Part shown: positions 46,091-58,379 of the stretch, in pieces
Layout: each line of letters begins with the position of its first letter
Numbering within the stretch: position 1 is the first letter of the stretch
DNA from: Apostichopus japonicus
Taxonomy: Eukaryota > Echinodermata > Holothuroidea > Aspidochirotida > Stichopodidae
NCBI RefSeq assembly: GCF_037975245.1
Contig: NC_092574.1
Location: forward strand, 5,202,713-5,266,712
Direction: 5' to 3'
DNA length: 64,000 nucleotides
Notes under the pieces: generated by a model
Told to the model about the DNA's origin: nothing
The model's database searches: none
What the model saw: the letters and a program-made list of their open reading frames with translations, nothing else
Translations under genes and position numbers: made by a program

Positions 46091-47500
46091 CTAATCATTC
46101 AACCCAATCTCTGCTACCCTGCTACGAAGGTTCTGTGCCATGATACCGCCATCGTCTAGTGTTTCATAATATTGTTGTAAATATCCTTTGGCCTTCCTTG
46201 CAAATTTAGCAGTTTGACCACAAGCAGATATATCTTCATTTTGCGTTATTTCAAGTGCTGTCTCTATCACATCTTCATATGCCTTTGCGACATTTTCATT
46301 TACTTGTTTTCTATTAACAATAAACAAGCTACCAGCGCGTCGAAATTGAACTTCGATCAAATAATACGGAGAGCCTTTGTACTCCTCAATCATACTGTTG
46401 AACATTGCATGTGCTTTCTCATTACGTCGCGCCTTACACAACGCAATCGCTTTATTTAATTTACCTTGAAAGTGAGAAGGTTCTAGTTCAAGACATTTAT
46501 CAATATATTTCATTTCCAATCTTTTATATTCGTTCTTATCATTCCAGTCTCTGGCATCGGCTGCTAAATATCGGTACACAATCGATAACTGTAGAAACAA
46601 CTCGGAACGGGGATGCTGGAGCTTTTCTCCTCTACCAAAAACATTAATGGCTGTTTCATAATCACACAGAACACGATAAAAGCGACCTTTCTTTACGATA
46701 AGTTCACATGTATTTGCGTCAAGGTTGCCCATGAGATCTTTGCCCTCATCGACTCGATCTGGGATTCTCAGCAAAGCCTTTGCTAGGTCACATTGTGCCG
46801 ACTTGTTTCTTGGTTCCAATTCAATCGCTTTCTCGTAGCACTGAATCTCATCATGTATGCCTTCGTACGGTTCACTGAAGTTATTCGACCACAGACGAGC
46901 CTGTCGACCAATAACTGCCCCAAGAGACTGATACCACGAAGATTTCATCTTGATGGTCTTAAGTGCCTGCTGATATCTTTGTTCGGCTTCCTTGTATTTA
47001 TTCGGTCCAAGTCTTGTTAAAGCGAAAGCAGCAGTGGCGTCTATGAAGGCTTGAAGTCTGTCTTGAGAGAGCTTATCTCGATGTCTATTCCAGCTTTGAT
47101 CTAGTTCTGCGAGAAGTCTTAATCGTCTGTCCTCATTCTGGTTTCCCTCGTGGATAGTTTCCAGAACCCACAACCTGTTTGCAGTTACAATGATGATGTA
47201 AGCCTGACGTTCATCGTCATCTGTTACTTTCATGGCTTCTCTCTCCGCTTCCACGAAGAATTCTTCTGCTGTCTGAGAGTTACTTTGCACCCCTTCATAG
47301 ATAGAGACCTCTAGATAACCTCTGAAAAGCAGCATATCACAGGCTGTCTCCGTCCATTCTATATCATTTCTGGTTGCCAGTTTATTATCGAGGTTGTTTG
47401 ATATACCCTTAAAGTGTGTGAGATTATTCTGATCAAGTTTCCAATTGAAATGGCAAGGAACCTTCTTCCACCAATCGGATATAGAATGACAACCGGCCAT
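46091..47500 (-). CDS. IFIT-like TPR protein, gene 5
   Basis: Intact frame of 469 residues from MAGCH. It is the most divergent in residues 24-46 (NNLTHFKGISNNLDNK), just after CHFNWKLD, and shares with gene 6 the N-terminal NNLD segment, the MKSSWYQSLGAVIG-type stretch near 185-198 and DDGGIMAQ near the C-terminus. Genes 5 and 6 therefore form a subgroup. The TPR-like helix pattern is complete. Its flanks also differ from the others: homology downstream of the stop runs only about 100 bp to near 46000 before L1-like LINE sequence begins, so the family stem-loop and AATAAA seen elsewhere are missing. Upstream, the 5' flank is strongly diverged and the IRF-core-like site is absent. The gene is probably regulated differently from genes 1-4. 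Confidence 0.86.
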   Translation of the reverse strand: MAGCHSISDWWKKVPCHFNWKLDQNNLTHFKGISNNLDNKLATRNDIEWTETACDMLLFRGYLEVSIYEGVQSNSQTAEEFFVEAEREAMKVTDDDERQAYIIIVTANRLWVLETIHEGNQNEDRRLRLLAELDQSWNRHRDKLSQDRLQAFIDATAAFALTRLGPNKYKEAEQRYQQALKTIKMKSSWYQSLGAVIGRQARLWSNNFSEPYEGIHDEIQCYEKAIELEPRNKSAQCDLAKALLRIPDRVDEGKDLMGNLDANTCELIVKKGRFYRVLCDYETAINVFGRGEKLQHPRSELFLQLSIVYRYLAADARDWNDKNEYKRLEMKYIDKCLELEPSHFQGKLNKAIALCKARRNEKAHAMFNSMIEEYKGSPYYLIEVQFRRAGSLFIVNRKQVNENVAKAYEDVIETALEITQNEDISACGQTAKFARKAKGYLQQYYETLDDGGIMAQNLRSRVAEIGLND

Positions 47501-47508
47501 TGTAGAAT

Positions 47509-47523
47509 CTATAGAAGAACAAT
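47509..47523 (-). other. 3' splice-acceptor-like tract, gene 5
   Basis: Minus strand TTGTTCTTCTATAG, 8 nt before the ATG at 47500. It is retained although the sequence further upstream is diverged. Confidence 0.45.
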
Positions 47524-47533
47524 GTGAATACAT

Positions 47534-49891
47534 TGACGTATTTTAAGCAGATCTTATGTAGACACACTTGTGAAGCCCTTGCGATGATAAAAAATAGCAT
47601 ATATTTTAGTGATTTATCTAATAAGCATAAATGTATAACAGAGTTATGCAGAGGTTTTGCAAGATAATGAGAGGGGAGTGGTGGGGGTTGGGGGTGGGTG
47701 GGGTGTGTACCGGGACAGACTGCTTCACAGAAATTTGCGGGGACGACAAAACCAATTGGAAAAGGAAAAATAAGGATGAAATAGAATATTTGATATTATT
47801 ATTATAGCACGCCGTGATCTGCTTCTCCTCAGGTTGTCCTCATTATAGCCATACTAAGCATTAAACGAGATTTTTCTGATACTTTAACTTTGATGAAGTA
47901 ATTGACACTGCTGCTCGTCGTACGGCACTGGAAATGTCGTCTTGAACACAAAACTAGAATTCGTTACAGAATTTAAAGCCTATATATGGTGCCAGGAAAA
48001 GTAATACGTCAGTACATGATTTAAATTAACTTCAATTCCTCTTCATCCTAAAATGGGAACATAAATATTTGAACCCTGCCCTCACACCAAGAAGGCTGGC
48101 AATGCGTTGGTGCTACTGCAGTACCTGATGATGTGCAATGTGTTAGGGTTTTACACATGAAGAATGTAAGATAATTGGCTATGGACAAAATACTATATTA
48201 TTTGTTTGATATTTTTCCATTTTTTGTATTTATTTATGATAATTTGTTGATATTAATACTAAAATAATTGGTTACGTCACTGCGGGTAACAAAATGAAGG
48301 AGAGAATTTTTGACAACTATCATCTATACTCAGGGTTTACTGCTCAGTGTTTGGTTGGCTTCAAGTGAAATGTGTAAGTGGGCGGGCTCCACAAGAGTGC
48401 AAGTTTCGCAGTTTGAAGTCAAACAATCGTTTGCCCTTTTCCGTCTAGTATATCTCTCTGTGACTTATATAGACTTTCCATATACCTTCATAGACTTCAA
48501 CGTGCTTTCCATTAATTTCGTCAAACTCAACAACTACTTTGACAAGTCGTCATATACACAACAGTCCATGCATGTATAATTCGTAAATGAAATATTGTAC
48601 TGCTTATTGACCATTAAGTTGTAAATTATCGGATTTAAACTGCAACAACATCAATCACACACATATGCATATTGTTCTTACATTTATGTGTGGAACAACA
48701 CCACTTCTCACACTCACTCAGCAATGCCTTACGAAAAACGTTACGCTTCAATGCTCGTTGAAAATAACTGGGTGAAATAAATAATAAGAGAAAAAGTGCC
48801 ATATTTTTCTATATCATGAAATAAGATAGACATTGACTATGCGTTAAGGCATACGGTGATGGCACCATTTAATATCCGTGATCGACGGACAAGTGTGTAT
48901 TCTATCCTCTATCAAGTGACCGCTCAGAAGGCGAAAGCACATCGTTCGACACCAATGCAGCGAACGAAGTTGTTTTGGTATAATTGTAATGAGAAAAGGG
49001 ATCCACTTCAAGGATCCGTTTTGGGTTCCATAACACTTATATAACACTTCTGTGGTTTGGCATCTTTCGAACTAATCAATACACTTTGCGATGTTGTTAA
49101 ATGTTAGAGTGAAAGGTACTTTTGAGCCTATAAGTTGTTCACCCCTTTCTTACAGAAGGAACTGCAGTAATCATAAAACACGTACATAATTAACTAAATC
49201 AAAATGATTGAAACTTACCTTATCTCTTTGTGAAGGTCTTGATCTCGCCGATGTTTACTAGCTTCTAATTGATCTTTCTAAGTCGGAGCTATAAATACAA
49301 CATTCTTAATCACTAAAATGTTTCCTTATAATAGGGTTATTCCATTCAATGAAAAATAAAGACCTTTAAACTCTGCGCAGATATCTGTATGATGGAAAAT
49401 GAACTATAGATATGAATACTGCCCTCTCTATCATGTCTGCTTATAAGGTCGTTGTTCACAGCACCTCCTCTAATAAATATCATAGCACAAGCACACAAGT
49501 CATAACACCGGCAAATGCAAACAGGTAAACTTGTGGAAAGAAAGCACCACTTTAGGCTCCCTTTTCGACATACAAAAGAAAAAGAGGAGACACTCCCCCT
49601 AAGACCCGTCTCAGGTCGAAAGTCAGAGTAATAGGGTGCCCCCCTAACTTTGTATTATTGTAAGATTGTATTGCCATGATTACATTTCAGTCCGCTAGCT
49701 TGAAAATCTCGGCATTGTCATTACCACATATTTCGTTTAAGATATCAGGGAGATAAGATTGTTTATAGCGAAAGACACAATGTGTCTCTTTGAATATAGA
49801 AGAACTTGGTGTTGTCGGGAAACAAAGTGAGAACAAGTACAACAGAGATGTGAAGTCTCTATCGTATAAGGATATAGCTACGTGAAAACAG

Positions 49892-49928
<37 letters not shown>

Positions 49929-50030
49929 TTTATTTTTTACTTTTCTTGTGATGTTAGGCCCTCCGTCTGTGAAATAAATACATTAAGTCCAACTATTTAG
50001 AAAAACCATTGCATATAGATATTCCTTCCT
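47534..50030. other. Spacer upstream of gene 5
   Basis: The first 400 bp align poorly with the other 5' flanks (short matches such as GATCTGCTTCTCCTCAGG). The IRF-like motif is absent. 48000-49020 has no counterpart elsewhere in the window; an open frame at 48310-48579 is unrecognised. From about 49020 the order of type A/B returns (ATATCTGTATGAT, TCACGTC-like and GTCGTTGTTCACAG words). The BEL insertion is absent. Confidence 0.4.
49895..49925. repeat. TA microsatellite, B2
   Basis: Uninterrupted (TA)n, aligned with 24730. Confidence 0.85.
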
Positions 50031-51058
50031 TTTCGGGGCGTGGGGCGGGAGGGAGTCTATAACAGATGAAGATATAATAGGAGGAAATTTCACATAAAAC
50101 CCTAACTGGAGGGATTGACTAAAGGCAGAGAGGTGTGGTTATTTTAGTTGTTAGAAGATATACCACATATAACAGCATTCTAAAGTACACCCTCCCTGCT
50201 CCAAAACGATCAACAAAAGAGCAAAACATGAAATTATGTAATATCAAGTCACCTAAATAATTATAACAAGACTTTTGTTGGATTTCATCATTTCTGAACA
50301 TGTTCTGGACACGAAGTTAGAGGTCATGCATGTTGTTACTGTCTGTTAATGTGTATTATTCCATACAAATATGATTGAAGACCAACCCAGCCAGTTTGTC
50401 CCGAACAGAGGGTCTCTGTGGTAATAGGCGTACATGCATGTTAAAAACTGGACAGCCAAATATCTATGAAGGGTAAATATTAAATTACTAATTATGTATG
50501 TAGATCTACATTAAAATATTGTTGTAGGCCTTCTTCGTGTTCATAAACAGCGTCAGTATGCGTATATGTTAGTTTAATATGTCACTGACCCATGTATACA
50601 TTTTCTAGCTACGGCATTTACAATGAGACATTCACATTGTGAGCGTACTGCACCCTAGATCAATCTTTGACCTGAATTTCGACAACGGGAGTTTCCAGCT
50701 TTGTGAAAATAGAAGAGCTTCAAACGATACTTGAATGGTTTACTGAGTTTAATGAAATGTCAGACATCAATTAAGTTATTTCTCCGCCGTTAAACAAACT
50801 ATTTTATCTATTAAAAGTCATTACCTTAAATATGACAATGGATTTTAATCTTGACCTTTGTTTCATTTTGATGATTGATAAATATAGGATTGAACGTAAT
50901 GGTACTATGTAAACAGATACGATATTACGATGTATTCACAACTTTTATCTTTTCATCTGTCGTAAACAGAGTCCATTGCAACTTAAAAGGACTGAATCAT
51001 TGTTGGAATAAGTCAATTAGGTCACTCACTGAGTCCAGTTTTGTCTGCTGTTAACCTT

Positions 51059-51300
51059 GACTCGAGCTAGAACGAAAGTGACAAGACTTTACCGCGACTC
51101 AAAACGGACTGGCTTGACTTAGCTCTGACTCGACCATGGCACTTGACTGAAGTAAGACAAAGACTCGAGTCACAGCAATAAAGGACTCGAGTCAATGGAA
51201 GAGTCACGAATCACATATAACAATAAGGAACTCGAGTCAACGAAAGAGACACGAGTCATATGTAACAATAAGGGACTCGAGTCAATCGAAAAGACTCGAG
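51059..51300. repeat. GACTCGAGTC palindrome array, B2
   Basis: Nearly the same array as at 25905, five to six ACTCGAGT-type palindromes. Confidence 0.65.
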
Positions 51301-52138
51301 ACTGCTTTGAAGAGAACAAGAGAAGCCAGTGACGCTACGTACTCAAGGGAAAATATTACTATAACGTTCTAAACGAAATGATTTATGTTTTCTAACATTA
51401 AACAGGTGAGGGCAAAATGCCCAAAGTAGCTAATTTGCAATATGCATGATGAATCATCCACACTTCACGGTCAAAACTTCAAAAGTAAATGTTAACCGTT
51501 TCTTAACTTTTCACATGATGGTGAACTTTAAGTATTTCATCAAAAGTGCAAGTCTGCTTATATTTATTATTGAATTGTCAGTTGAATTAATTAGTGCATG
51601 TACAAATTGCCCATACATGCTGTATTGTATTGTTTCACATTTTAGTGTGGCCTAGAGGTCAAAAAGTCATTTAAAGATTATATTTTCACAAAATTAAGCT
51701 ATTTTTTGTTATACTAGCCAGCTTTGCTATTTCATACTGGATGACCTCTTAGTGTGATTGTTGAAATACATAAGAGTATTTTGTTCTGCTTCATTTTCAC
51801 AGCACTAGTTGATTGCTTATGCTTTGTATTATTCTGCCAATTAAAGCCTTGTTATTGTATGGAAGTTCAATTAATATCTACAAAAGAAGATACGATTTCC
51901 ACATTTTGGCAGTTTGGAGAGAGGATATCATTCATACTTGATGAGTGTCTCAATCTAATCCCAGAATAGTGACATGTAGCCTTAGGCAGTAGAATCGCCT
52001 TGCCCTGTTGACTATATTAACAGACTTCATTGTATCCTTGTTAGACTGGTAGCAGTATAAAATATATCTTGTAAACCACTCGACTAATCTCCTGTATTTT
52101 CTCCTATCATCGTCTTCCCCGTGAACGCGACAATACCA

Positions 52139-52139
<1 letters not shown>

Positions 52140-52188
<49 letters not shown>

Positions 52189-52189
52189 T
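52140..52189. repeat. TAA microsatellite, B2
   Basis: (AAT)n of about 16 repeats, longer than its partner at 26989. Confidence 0.85.
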
Positions 52190-53167
52190 TATGGCTCACA
52201 TTCCTAGCTGTTGCACCTACCTAATATTAATATCATAATAATATACTAAATACTACTATGGTTGTACTAACTAAGGCTTTATATTATATACCTAACTTTA
52301 GACTAGGTACGTGCCTGTAGCTTGACCACATGAATCTCTTTTTCTTAGGTTGAAAGACTTTCGTATATTCTTCACCGATTTTACAGAGATTTCCATCATT
52401 TCTGCTTTCATTTTGTTCGTCTAACCTAGCCCTACGTACAGGATGGGCTGGTCTGTCTCACTTAGACATTTTGACTAGTTCTGAAGCACTAATTTCTTTG
52501 AATTTGTATACGTATTTTCATAGGCGTAGGAGCCTCATTTGTTTTGGGGGGGCTGTAACGACTTGCCCGAAAAATATAACCAAAATTTTTCACGCGCTCC
52601 GCAAGCGTTCCACATGTTAATGTGCATATCATATAGGTATTCTGTTATTACATCACCAGGGGTGTCGGAAGCTATTTGGGATTAGTACGGCAGATCAGAG
52701 TGTGGCCATCTATCATAATTATCGGGGGGACGTTTGGTTGGTCAAACGACGCTACGCGCCACCATGGTTGGCGCGTAGCGTATTGCAGAAAATTTTGAAA
52801 AAATGCCTCCCAGATTGCAGGAAATGGCACTCCCCGGGCTTGGAAACAAGACCCCTGCCATGCCAGAGTAGTCACATTTAGCCCACTTGCTTGTTTCATT
52901 TTGGTTCTTTATTTTTTGCCATTTTTTTTCTTAGTCCTACTTTTTTTTTTTTTTTTTTGCGCCGTGAATATTGGTTCGCCGGACCTGCCGCACCGGCTCC
53001 GACGCCCCTGATCACATGCCAATAACGTACAATCATTTTCTGTGTTATTACCCTTCCATATTGGTTATAATTATTCGGCAAGTCGTTACAACAATAATGA
53101 TTAGAATAATAATATATGTTTAACCATTGAAAAATACATTGCAGATTCTTCTTCTCTCAGTAGGTGC

Positions 53168-53473
53168 CAGTGGCGGAGCTAGGGGTATTGGTCAGGGGGG
53201 AGAGAATGGTCTGTAGGGGCGCTTTCGACACTATCTAAGCGGAGCGCCACCCCAGGTTGGCGCGGAGCGTACAGACATTTTTTTGAGTAAAGATACTCCC
53301 TAGATCGCCGGAAATGACCCTTTCAATAGGTATTTGAGAGCGCAATAAAAAATTCAATAATCGCGAATAAGTAAAAAAGTGGTAAAAAGCTGAAAAGGGC
53401 GCCAGCAGTTCATTTGAGTCCGTCAGAGGGGCATCCGCCCCTCTGACTGACCTCTGTGAACGCTCCGCCACTG
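53168..53473. mobile_element. Nested 306-bp hAT-like MITE
   Basis: Termini CAGTGGCGGAGC / GCTCCGCCACTG with a perfect 8-bp duplication GTAGGTGC (53160-53167 and 53474-53481). It sits inside the 83-bp tandem array of the larger element. It contains an internal palindrome AGAGGGGC ... GCCCCTCT. Confidence 0.8.
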
Positions 53474-53695
53474 GTAGGTGCCCGAAAAATTCTCAGCATT
53501 TTGCCCAAATTTTCCCAAAAAACTTGAAAAACACACTGCAAATTATTATTCTTTCAGTAGGTGCCCGAAAAAGTTCTCAGCATATTGCCCGAATTTTCAC
53601 CAAAAAATTTGAAATCCATTGCAAATTATTATTCTTCTAGTAGGTGCCCGAAAATTTCTCAGAGTATTGCCCGAATTTTCACCAAAAGTTATGGT
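53474..53695. repeat. 83-bp tandem repeat inside the hAT-like element
   Basis: Units begin GTAGGTGCCCGAAAA at 53474, 53557 and 53640 (period 83), with a partial earlier unit at about 53127-53167 interrupted by the MITE. Confidence 0.8.
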
Positions 53696-53794
53696 TGGGG
53701 GGGGGGCTGCAGCCCCCCGAGCCCCCCGCCTCCTACGCCTATGCGTATTTTGACGTCAAAAGTGAACAGCGCCGCCGGCTTCAGAGGAGATAAC

Positions 53795-53950
53795 AACATA
53801 AAATGAAACAACAGCATCAATGTAGACGGCAACGTTGAAAGGACAATAGCATTAAAGGAGACAACAACAACCACATGAGGCAACAAAATTGAAGGAGACA
53901 ACAGCATAAAAGGAGAGAACAACATCAAACGGGACAACAACATGATAACA
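53795..53950. repeat. GGAGACAACAACAT low-complexity repeat, B2
   Basis: Counterpart of 29352-29520. Confidence 0.6.
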
Positions 53951-54760
53951 GACAGCATAGAAGTAAACAACATAATACATTGCCCTTTCGGCGTTCCATG
54001 GTAGTTGGGTGTACTATAAATTGCATCATAGAGACTGTTCATGTCATTTTAATTTTCTTGTGGTTGTTTGAATTAAATGTAAGCTTTGATATGATTCAAG
54101 TTGTAGCACACGAATGCAACATTTGAATGAGAATGATCTTTCTTCAACAGAACGTTAACTATGTTGACATAACCTTTTCATCCTGGTACCCGGGGGAGGT
54201 GGAACGGAAGGGGGAAAAGAGTTTGAGTGAATGGGAGCTTCGCGCTTGACCACTTCGGTCATTTTAGAGATTTGCAGCATTCCTCAATTCCAAACGTTTG
54301 AAACCATGTTAGCGGTGCTGTTATGAATGTTTCTTTACCCGAATTGAACAGTTTATTCTTGAGTTCCATCCGCTAAATCGTTGAGGGAAAAATCTTACTA
54401 AAATTAGGAACTTGGTATAGTGTACAGAAAGTCAAGCGTGTAGCCAGAATTTCATCTTAAGGGGCGGGTCGGATCCAATGTATTGACCTGCTTTGCGCTA
54501 TCTACATGGGGTCTATTTAATATGGTGGACTATAGAGGCTTCAGAGCTTTCAATTATTAATCAATCGTCGGCGACACTTTAGCCAAGGATATTATATTAA
54601 AAAGTTGTAAATACTGCATATGATTACCCTAATATTGGTAAAACTATTCAAGTAGGTAATAAATCACTCATAATATAAGCTACGTGTAGGGTGGCCTAAC
54701 TAGTTCAGACCATGACACTGTGGCAGAAGCCAGTAATACAAAACCAACAATACGATAGTT
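53951..54760. repeat. Segmental duplication, block 2 of type B unit (second copy)
   Basis: Colinear with 29521-30256, with an extra segment of about 50 bp near 54470-54510 (GGTCGGATCCAATG) that is shared with 61612. Confidence 0.6.
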
Positions 54761-54767
54761 CCACGGC
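54761..54767. other. Empty site for the hAT-like element at 30264
   Basis: CCACGGC occurs once, followed by GATTGATCTTTCT exactly as on the right of the element in the first B unit. Confidence 0.7.
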
Positions 54768-57700
54768 GATTGATCTTTCTAAGTCGGAGTTGCATTTAAA
54801 TTGTGCACTGGCTATAAATACAACAAGAAGCTATTCTAAATCACTTAAATGTTTCGTAATAATAGGGTAATTCCAGTCAAAGAAAATACCGACCTTTAAA
54901 CTATGCGCAGATATCTGTATGATTATAGATGACCTTTAAATATGTACATTGCCTTCTCTGTCACGTCTGTTCACAGCACCGCCCTCTTTTCAAATATCAT
55001 AACACACCCACACAAGTCACAACACTGGCAAATGCATATAGATAAAGTGATCGAAAAGATAGCATCATTTTAAGCTCCCTTTTCTTCAAACAATAACTCA
55101 AAGTGGAGAGGTGACTCTATAACACCCCTCTTCAGGCCGCCCCCTCCCTCATTAACTTCGCAAGATAAATGTCAATCGTTGAACTGAATTTCGACAACGG
55201 GAGTTTCCAGCTTTGTGAAAATAGAAGAGCTTCAAACAATGCAAAATTTCACCTTTCGTTTGCCTACATACATGTTACATACTAGACAGCCAAATATCTC
55301 TATATGGTAAATATTAAATTACTTGTTATTTATGAAGAACTACATTAAAATATTGTTGTAGGCCTTCCTCATATTCATAGTCAGCATCAATATGTAATTT
55401 TCATATGACACTGAATTTCGACATCGGGAGTTTCCAGCTTTGTGAAAATAGAAGTGCTCCAAACACTGCATGAATTTGACGGTTTACTGTATTACACCGG
55501 GTCACTTAACTAATGCGCCGCCATAGAGGAGCTAGGAAACAGAGAACAAGAAACAACTAGATGTAACGTTGATCAATGGCAATAATGCAACAGTCCCTGC
55601 ATGGTTTTTTCGAAACGCGAATTAAATATGAAATTTTGGTAGGGTCCTTATTTCAACCCGTTACGCTCACCCTCTTCGAGAGATATCATACTCGACATGT
55701 AATAAAATGTGATTTTCCTTTGTCACTGACAACAATACTGAAGGGTTACCCATGTTTTTGCTCCACCATAGTGCGATTCGCCTCCCCCCCCCCCCCAAAA
55801 AAAAATGACCTATAATACTATTTTCCATACATACTGGTCTGTAAGTTACTCTTTTCACTGATACCTAAAAACACTAACACCTTGTCACTTGTCCATGGTG
55901 ATAATGCATTAGAATGCAGAATCATTACGCTTCGAAATCAGGATCCAACATTTTAACTGCTTATAAGGGAGCTGACCTGAGAGAAACCTAAAGATTTATC
56001 CCGGATGGACACGAACATAGATGAGGGCTTACCCAAATTTACGACCATTCGTCGATAAATCACATTTCGGGAGTTTCCCTTAAACCGCATCCTGCCGAGT
56101 ACACATTCTGGGATCTCAGGTGAACCGCCTCTGCTATACGAGCATGTTCATGTAGGAAAGCAAATGTTTGGCAAACAATATTCAATATTAACTGTTCCTC
56201 TTATCCTGAAGAACCAACAAAAAAATGTTGAATAATAATAATACTTATTGTACAGACTGAGCTTTATAATAGAAATATGGAATTTGTGGACATGAACTGG
56301 TAGAAATGCTTGCAACTCATTAACCGCTGGTTGTGGAAACCATGTATGGTCACCCAACTGGTCATATGTCACTTTATTCCTGGTTTGTCTAAGTCGACGA
56401 TGTCTGGTCTTTAGTGATTCCGAGGGATATACTTCCTGTCCCTCCTGATCACTGCATGGATCCATGTCTCTCATCGAGATACCAGTCCCTATTGCACGTA
56501 CTCCCTGCCCTCCCCCCTTACCCCTGCATAAGACCAAGTCTCATATTGAGTTACCAGTCTCTATTTCCGCATGAGACCAAGTCATATTGCGCAAGGTTCG
56601 CAGCATATTGAGGTTTTTCCGGTTCAGATTAGTTTGAACGGCTCAGTAGTGATGATCGGCACTAATGGAGCCCTTCCTTATTGTCACATAGTACTCGAAA
56701 TCTTGCCATATTAGGCCAATAAAATCTTTTTCGTACCAAATCAAGAGTGCGTTCAACACCATTGTGGCACATTTCATCATGCGAATGCTTTAACACTAAT
56801 CACTTTATCGTCCTCTTCAGTAGTGACCCTCAGTGGACATTTTCAATTCTCCCCACCCATTCAAAAGTGCTCGGGCTTGAGGAGTTTTACTTCTTCTTTA
56901 TTTTTAAGTTGCTTTGTGTCCCCGACCTGTGTAATGTACCCCCTCCCCCAGTTGAACGTTAGCCTGAGAAGCTTTCTAATTCGTCCAAAATGATGCTAGG
57001 CAATTAACACCGGTGTTATAATCGATGTTGTTGTAATCTTCAGATTGTTAACATCAGCAGTTATGGACTCTGCATATACTACTGCTCATTTTGGGAGTTT
57101 GCTTCCACCCGGTTTGAAATAGTCCTCAAGCCATTTTCTGGCACTTTCCTATAAGTACATATAAGTACCATATACTAATTGGAACTCTACTTCCACATAC
57201 TTCCCTCCTGGTATGACTACATATTTGTTTGGGGACCTAAGCCTTGCTCTGACTTGTCCTCAATCTGACGGACAATAGCCTCTGTGTCACCCTACATATT
57301 TCCCGGCATAGCCCCAAGTAACGTGTTAACATTTGCCCTGTCCTCATCTCCATGTCACAGATAGAGCACGTTATAACCAATAATAGGAATGCCCATCTAC
57401 CCAGGATAGACTAGCATGGAAACTTCAAGCCCACCACTGCCTCCTAAGAAGAGATCTGTTTGAATCCATCCCATATTTTTCCCAATAGCAGTTTTCAGCT
57501 CCAAATGCTCACCATCTAGTGACTCCTGAGCTCATTTCACATTGGGTAGGTACTCCGCCAACCAATTCTCAGATCCCATATCCCAAGTGCACTCTGTTGC
57601 ACTGGTGTGGAACATACAGTATATATAAAGGTGGATAAAGATACAAAATATGAGAGAACTCAAGAATTCAAGAAAAGCAGGTTTTTTTTATTGAAACGTA

Positions 57701-57880
57701 TTGTACAAGAGCAAGTAAACAACTTTTATAGAAAGAAATTTAATGTAAGAGCAAAGAAAGATGTGCACGTATGACTCGATATGAACCGTTTCTAGGAACG
57801 GTAGAACACGTTGACTAAGGCTTAAAGTCATGCTGTTCAACATACTTCAACATTGTTGGTATAGATCAAATCCCCGCACG
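54768..57880. repeat. Segmental duplication, block 3 of type B unit (second copy)
   Basis: Colinear with 31994-35700, lacking about 650 bp after 55160. Includes the open frame at 56148-56537 (counterpart of 34045-34395). No identified gene. Confidence 0.65.
57687..57692 (-). terminator. Poly(A) signal AATAAA downstream of gene 6
   Basis: Aligned block about 1.7 kb past the stop; an inversion, a LINE scrap and a tandem triplication intervene, so real use is doubtful. Confidence 0.2.
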
Positions 57881-57904
57881 ATCAAATACGACCTACATTA
57901 GCTT

Positions 57905-58206
57905 TCTTTCTTTCTTTAATGTTGTAGTCGAGTGGACTTAATCTATTGTACAGGTCACAGTAACGTCCATTTCATTCCCTTTTCCAAAGTGATAGAGGAA
58001 GTTATGGCATTCTTTCTTTCCGAAACGGCTCTCAGACTGTTAACATTACCCCAAGAGTCACAATCAAGTCCAATAACAGGTTAAGGCAAAAGTGTTCATG
58101 CGCGTGAAAGGATAGACCCTCAGAAAGTTTGTCGTTTCTTACTTTTATTAGGGCACGCTAGGCAAAAGTAGAAAAACTTATTTGATGGCAGTGAAAGCTG
58201 CCCTGA
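57905..58206. repeat. Inverted copy of the 3'-flank segment below gene 6
   Basis: Reverse complement of 36036-36345: reads ATTAGGGCACGCTAGGCAAA where the other has TTTTGCCTAGCGTACCCTAA. Type A units keep the orientation seen below gene 4, so the inversion happened here. Confidence 0.7.
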
Positions 58207-58379
58207 GAAAGTTAAGTTTATACAAGAACTCTTCGTTAGTTGGAATCAAATTAGTTTGCTTACAATGCAAAATAAAATACTTCGCGTTAAAAAAATTAAA
58301 AAGTTGAAAAGGATGCTTTATAAGTCTTTTAAAAATGTCCTATTCTAGAAAATGAATGGATCTAAAATAAATGAAGATA

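Larger units (their letters stand above)
50030..52518. repeat. Segmental duplication, block 1 of type B unit (second copy)
   Basis: Colinear with 24860-27360. Breaks at the 8-bp site CGTATTTT, where a hAT-like element is inserted. Confidence 0.7.
52519..53743. mobile_element. hAT-like non-autonomous element with CATAGGCGTAGGAG ends
   Basis: Inverted termini CATAGGCGTAGGAG / CTCCTACGCCTATG, flanked by a perfect 8-bp duplication CGTATTTT (52511-52518 and 53744-53751). The partner B unit has the unoccupied site (27353). An 8-bp duplication is characteristic of hAT elements. No transposase; the interior holds 83-bp tandem repeats and a nested smaller element. Confidence 0.78.

Noticed and set aside
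48844-49047. Minus-strand frame with cysteine/histidine residues as a transposase scrap
   Set aside because: No recognisable DDE/D or zinc-finger spacing; a reading on the opposite strand is equally open.
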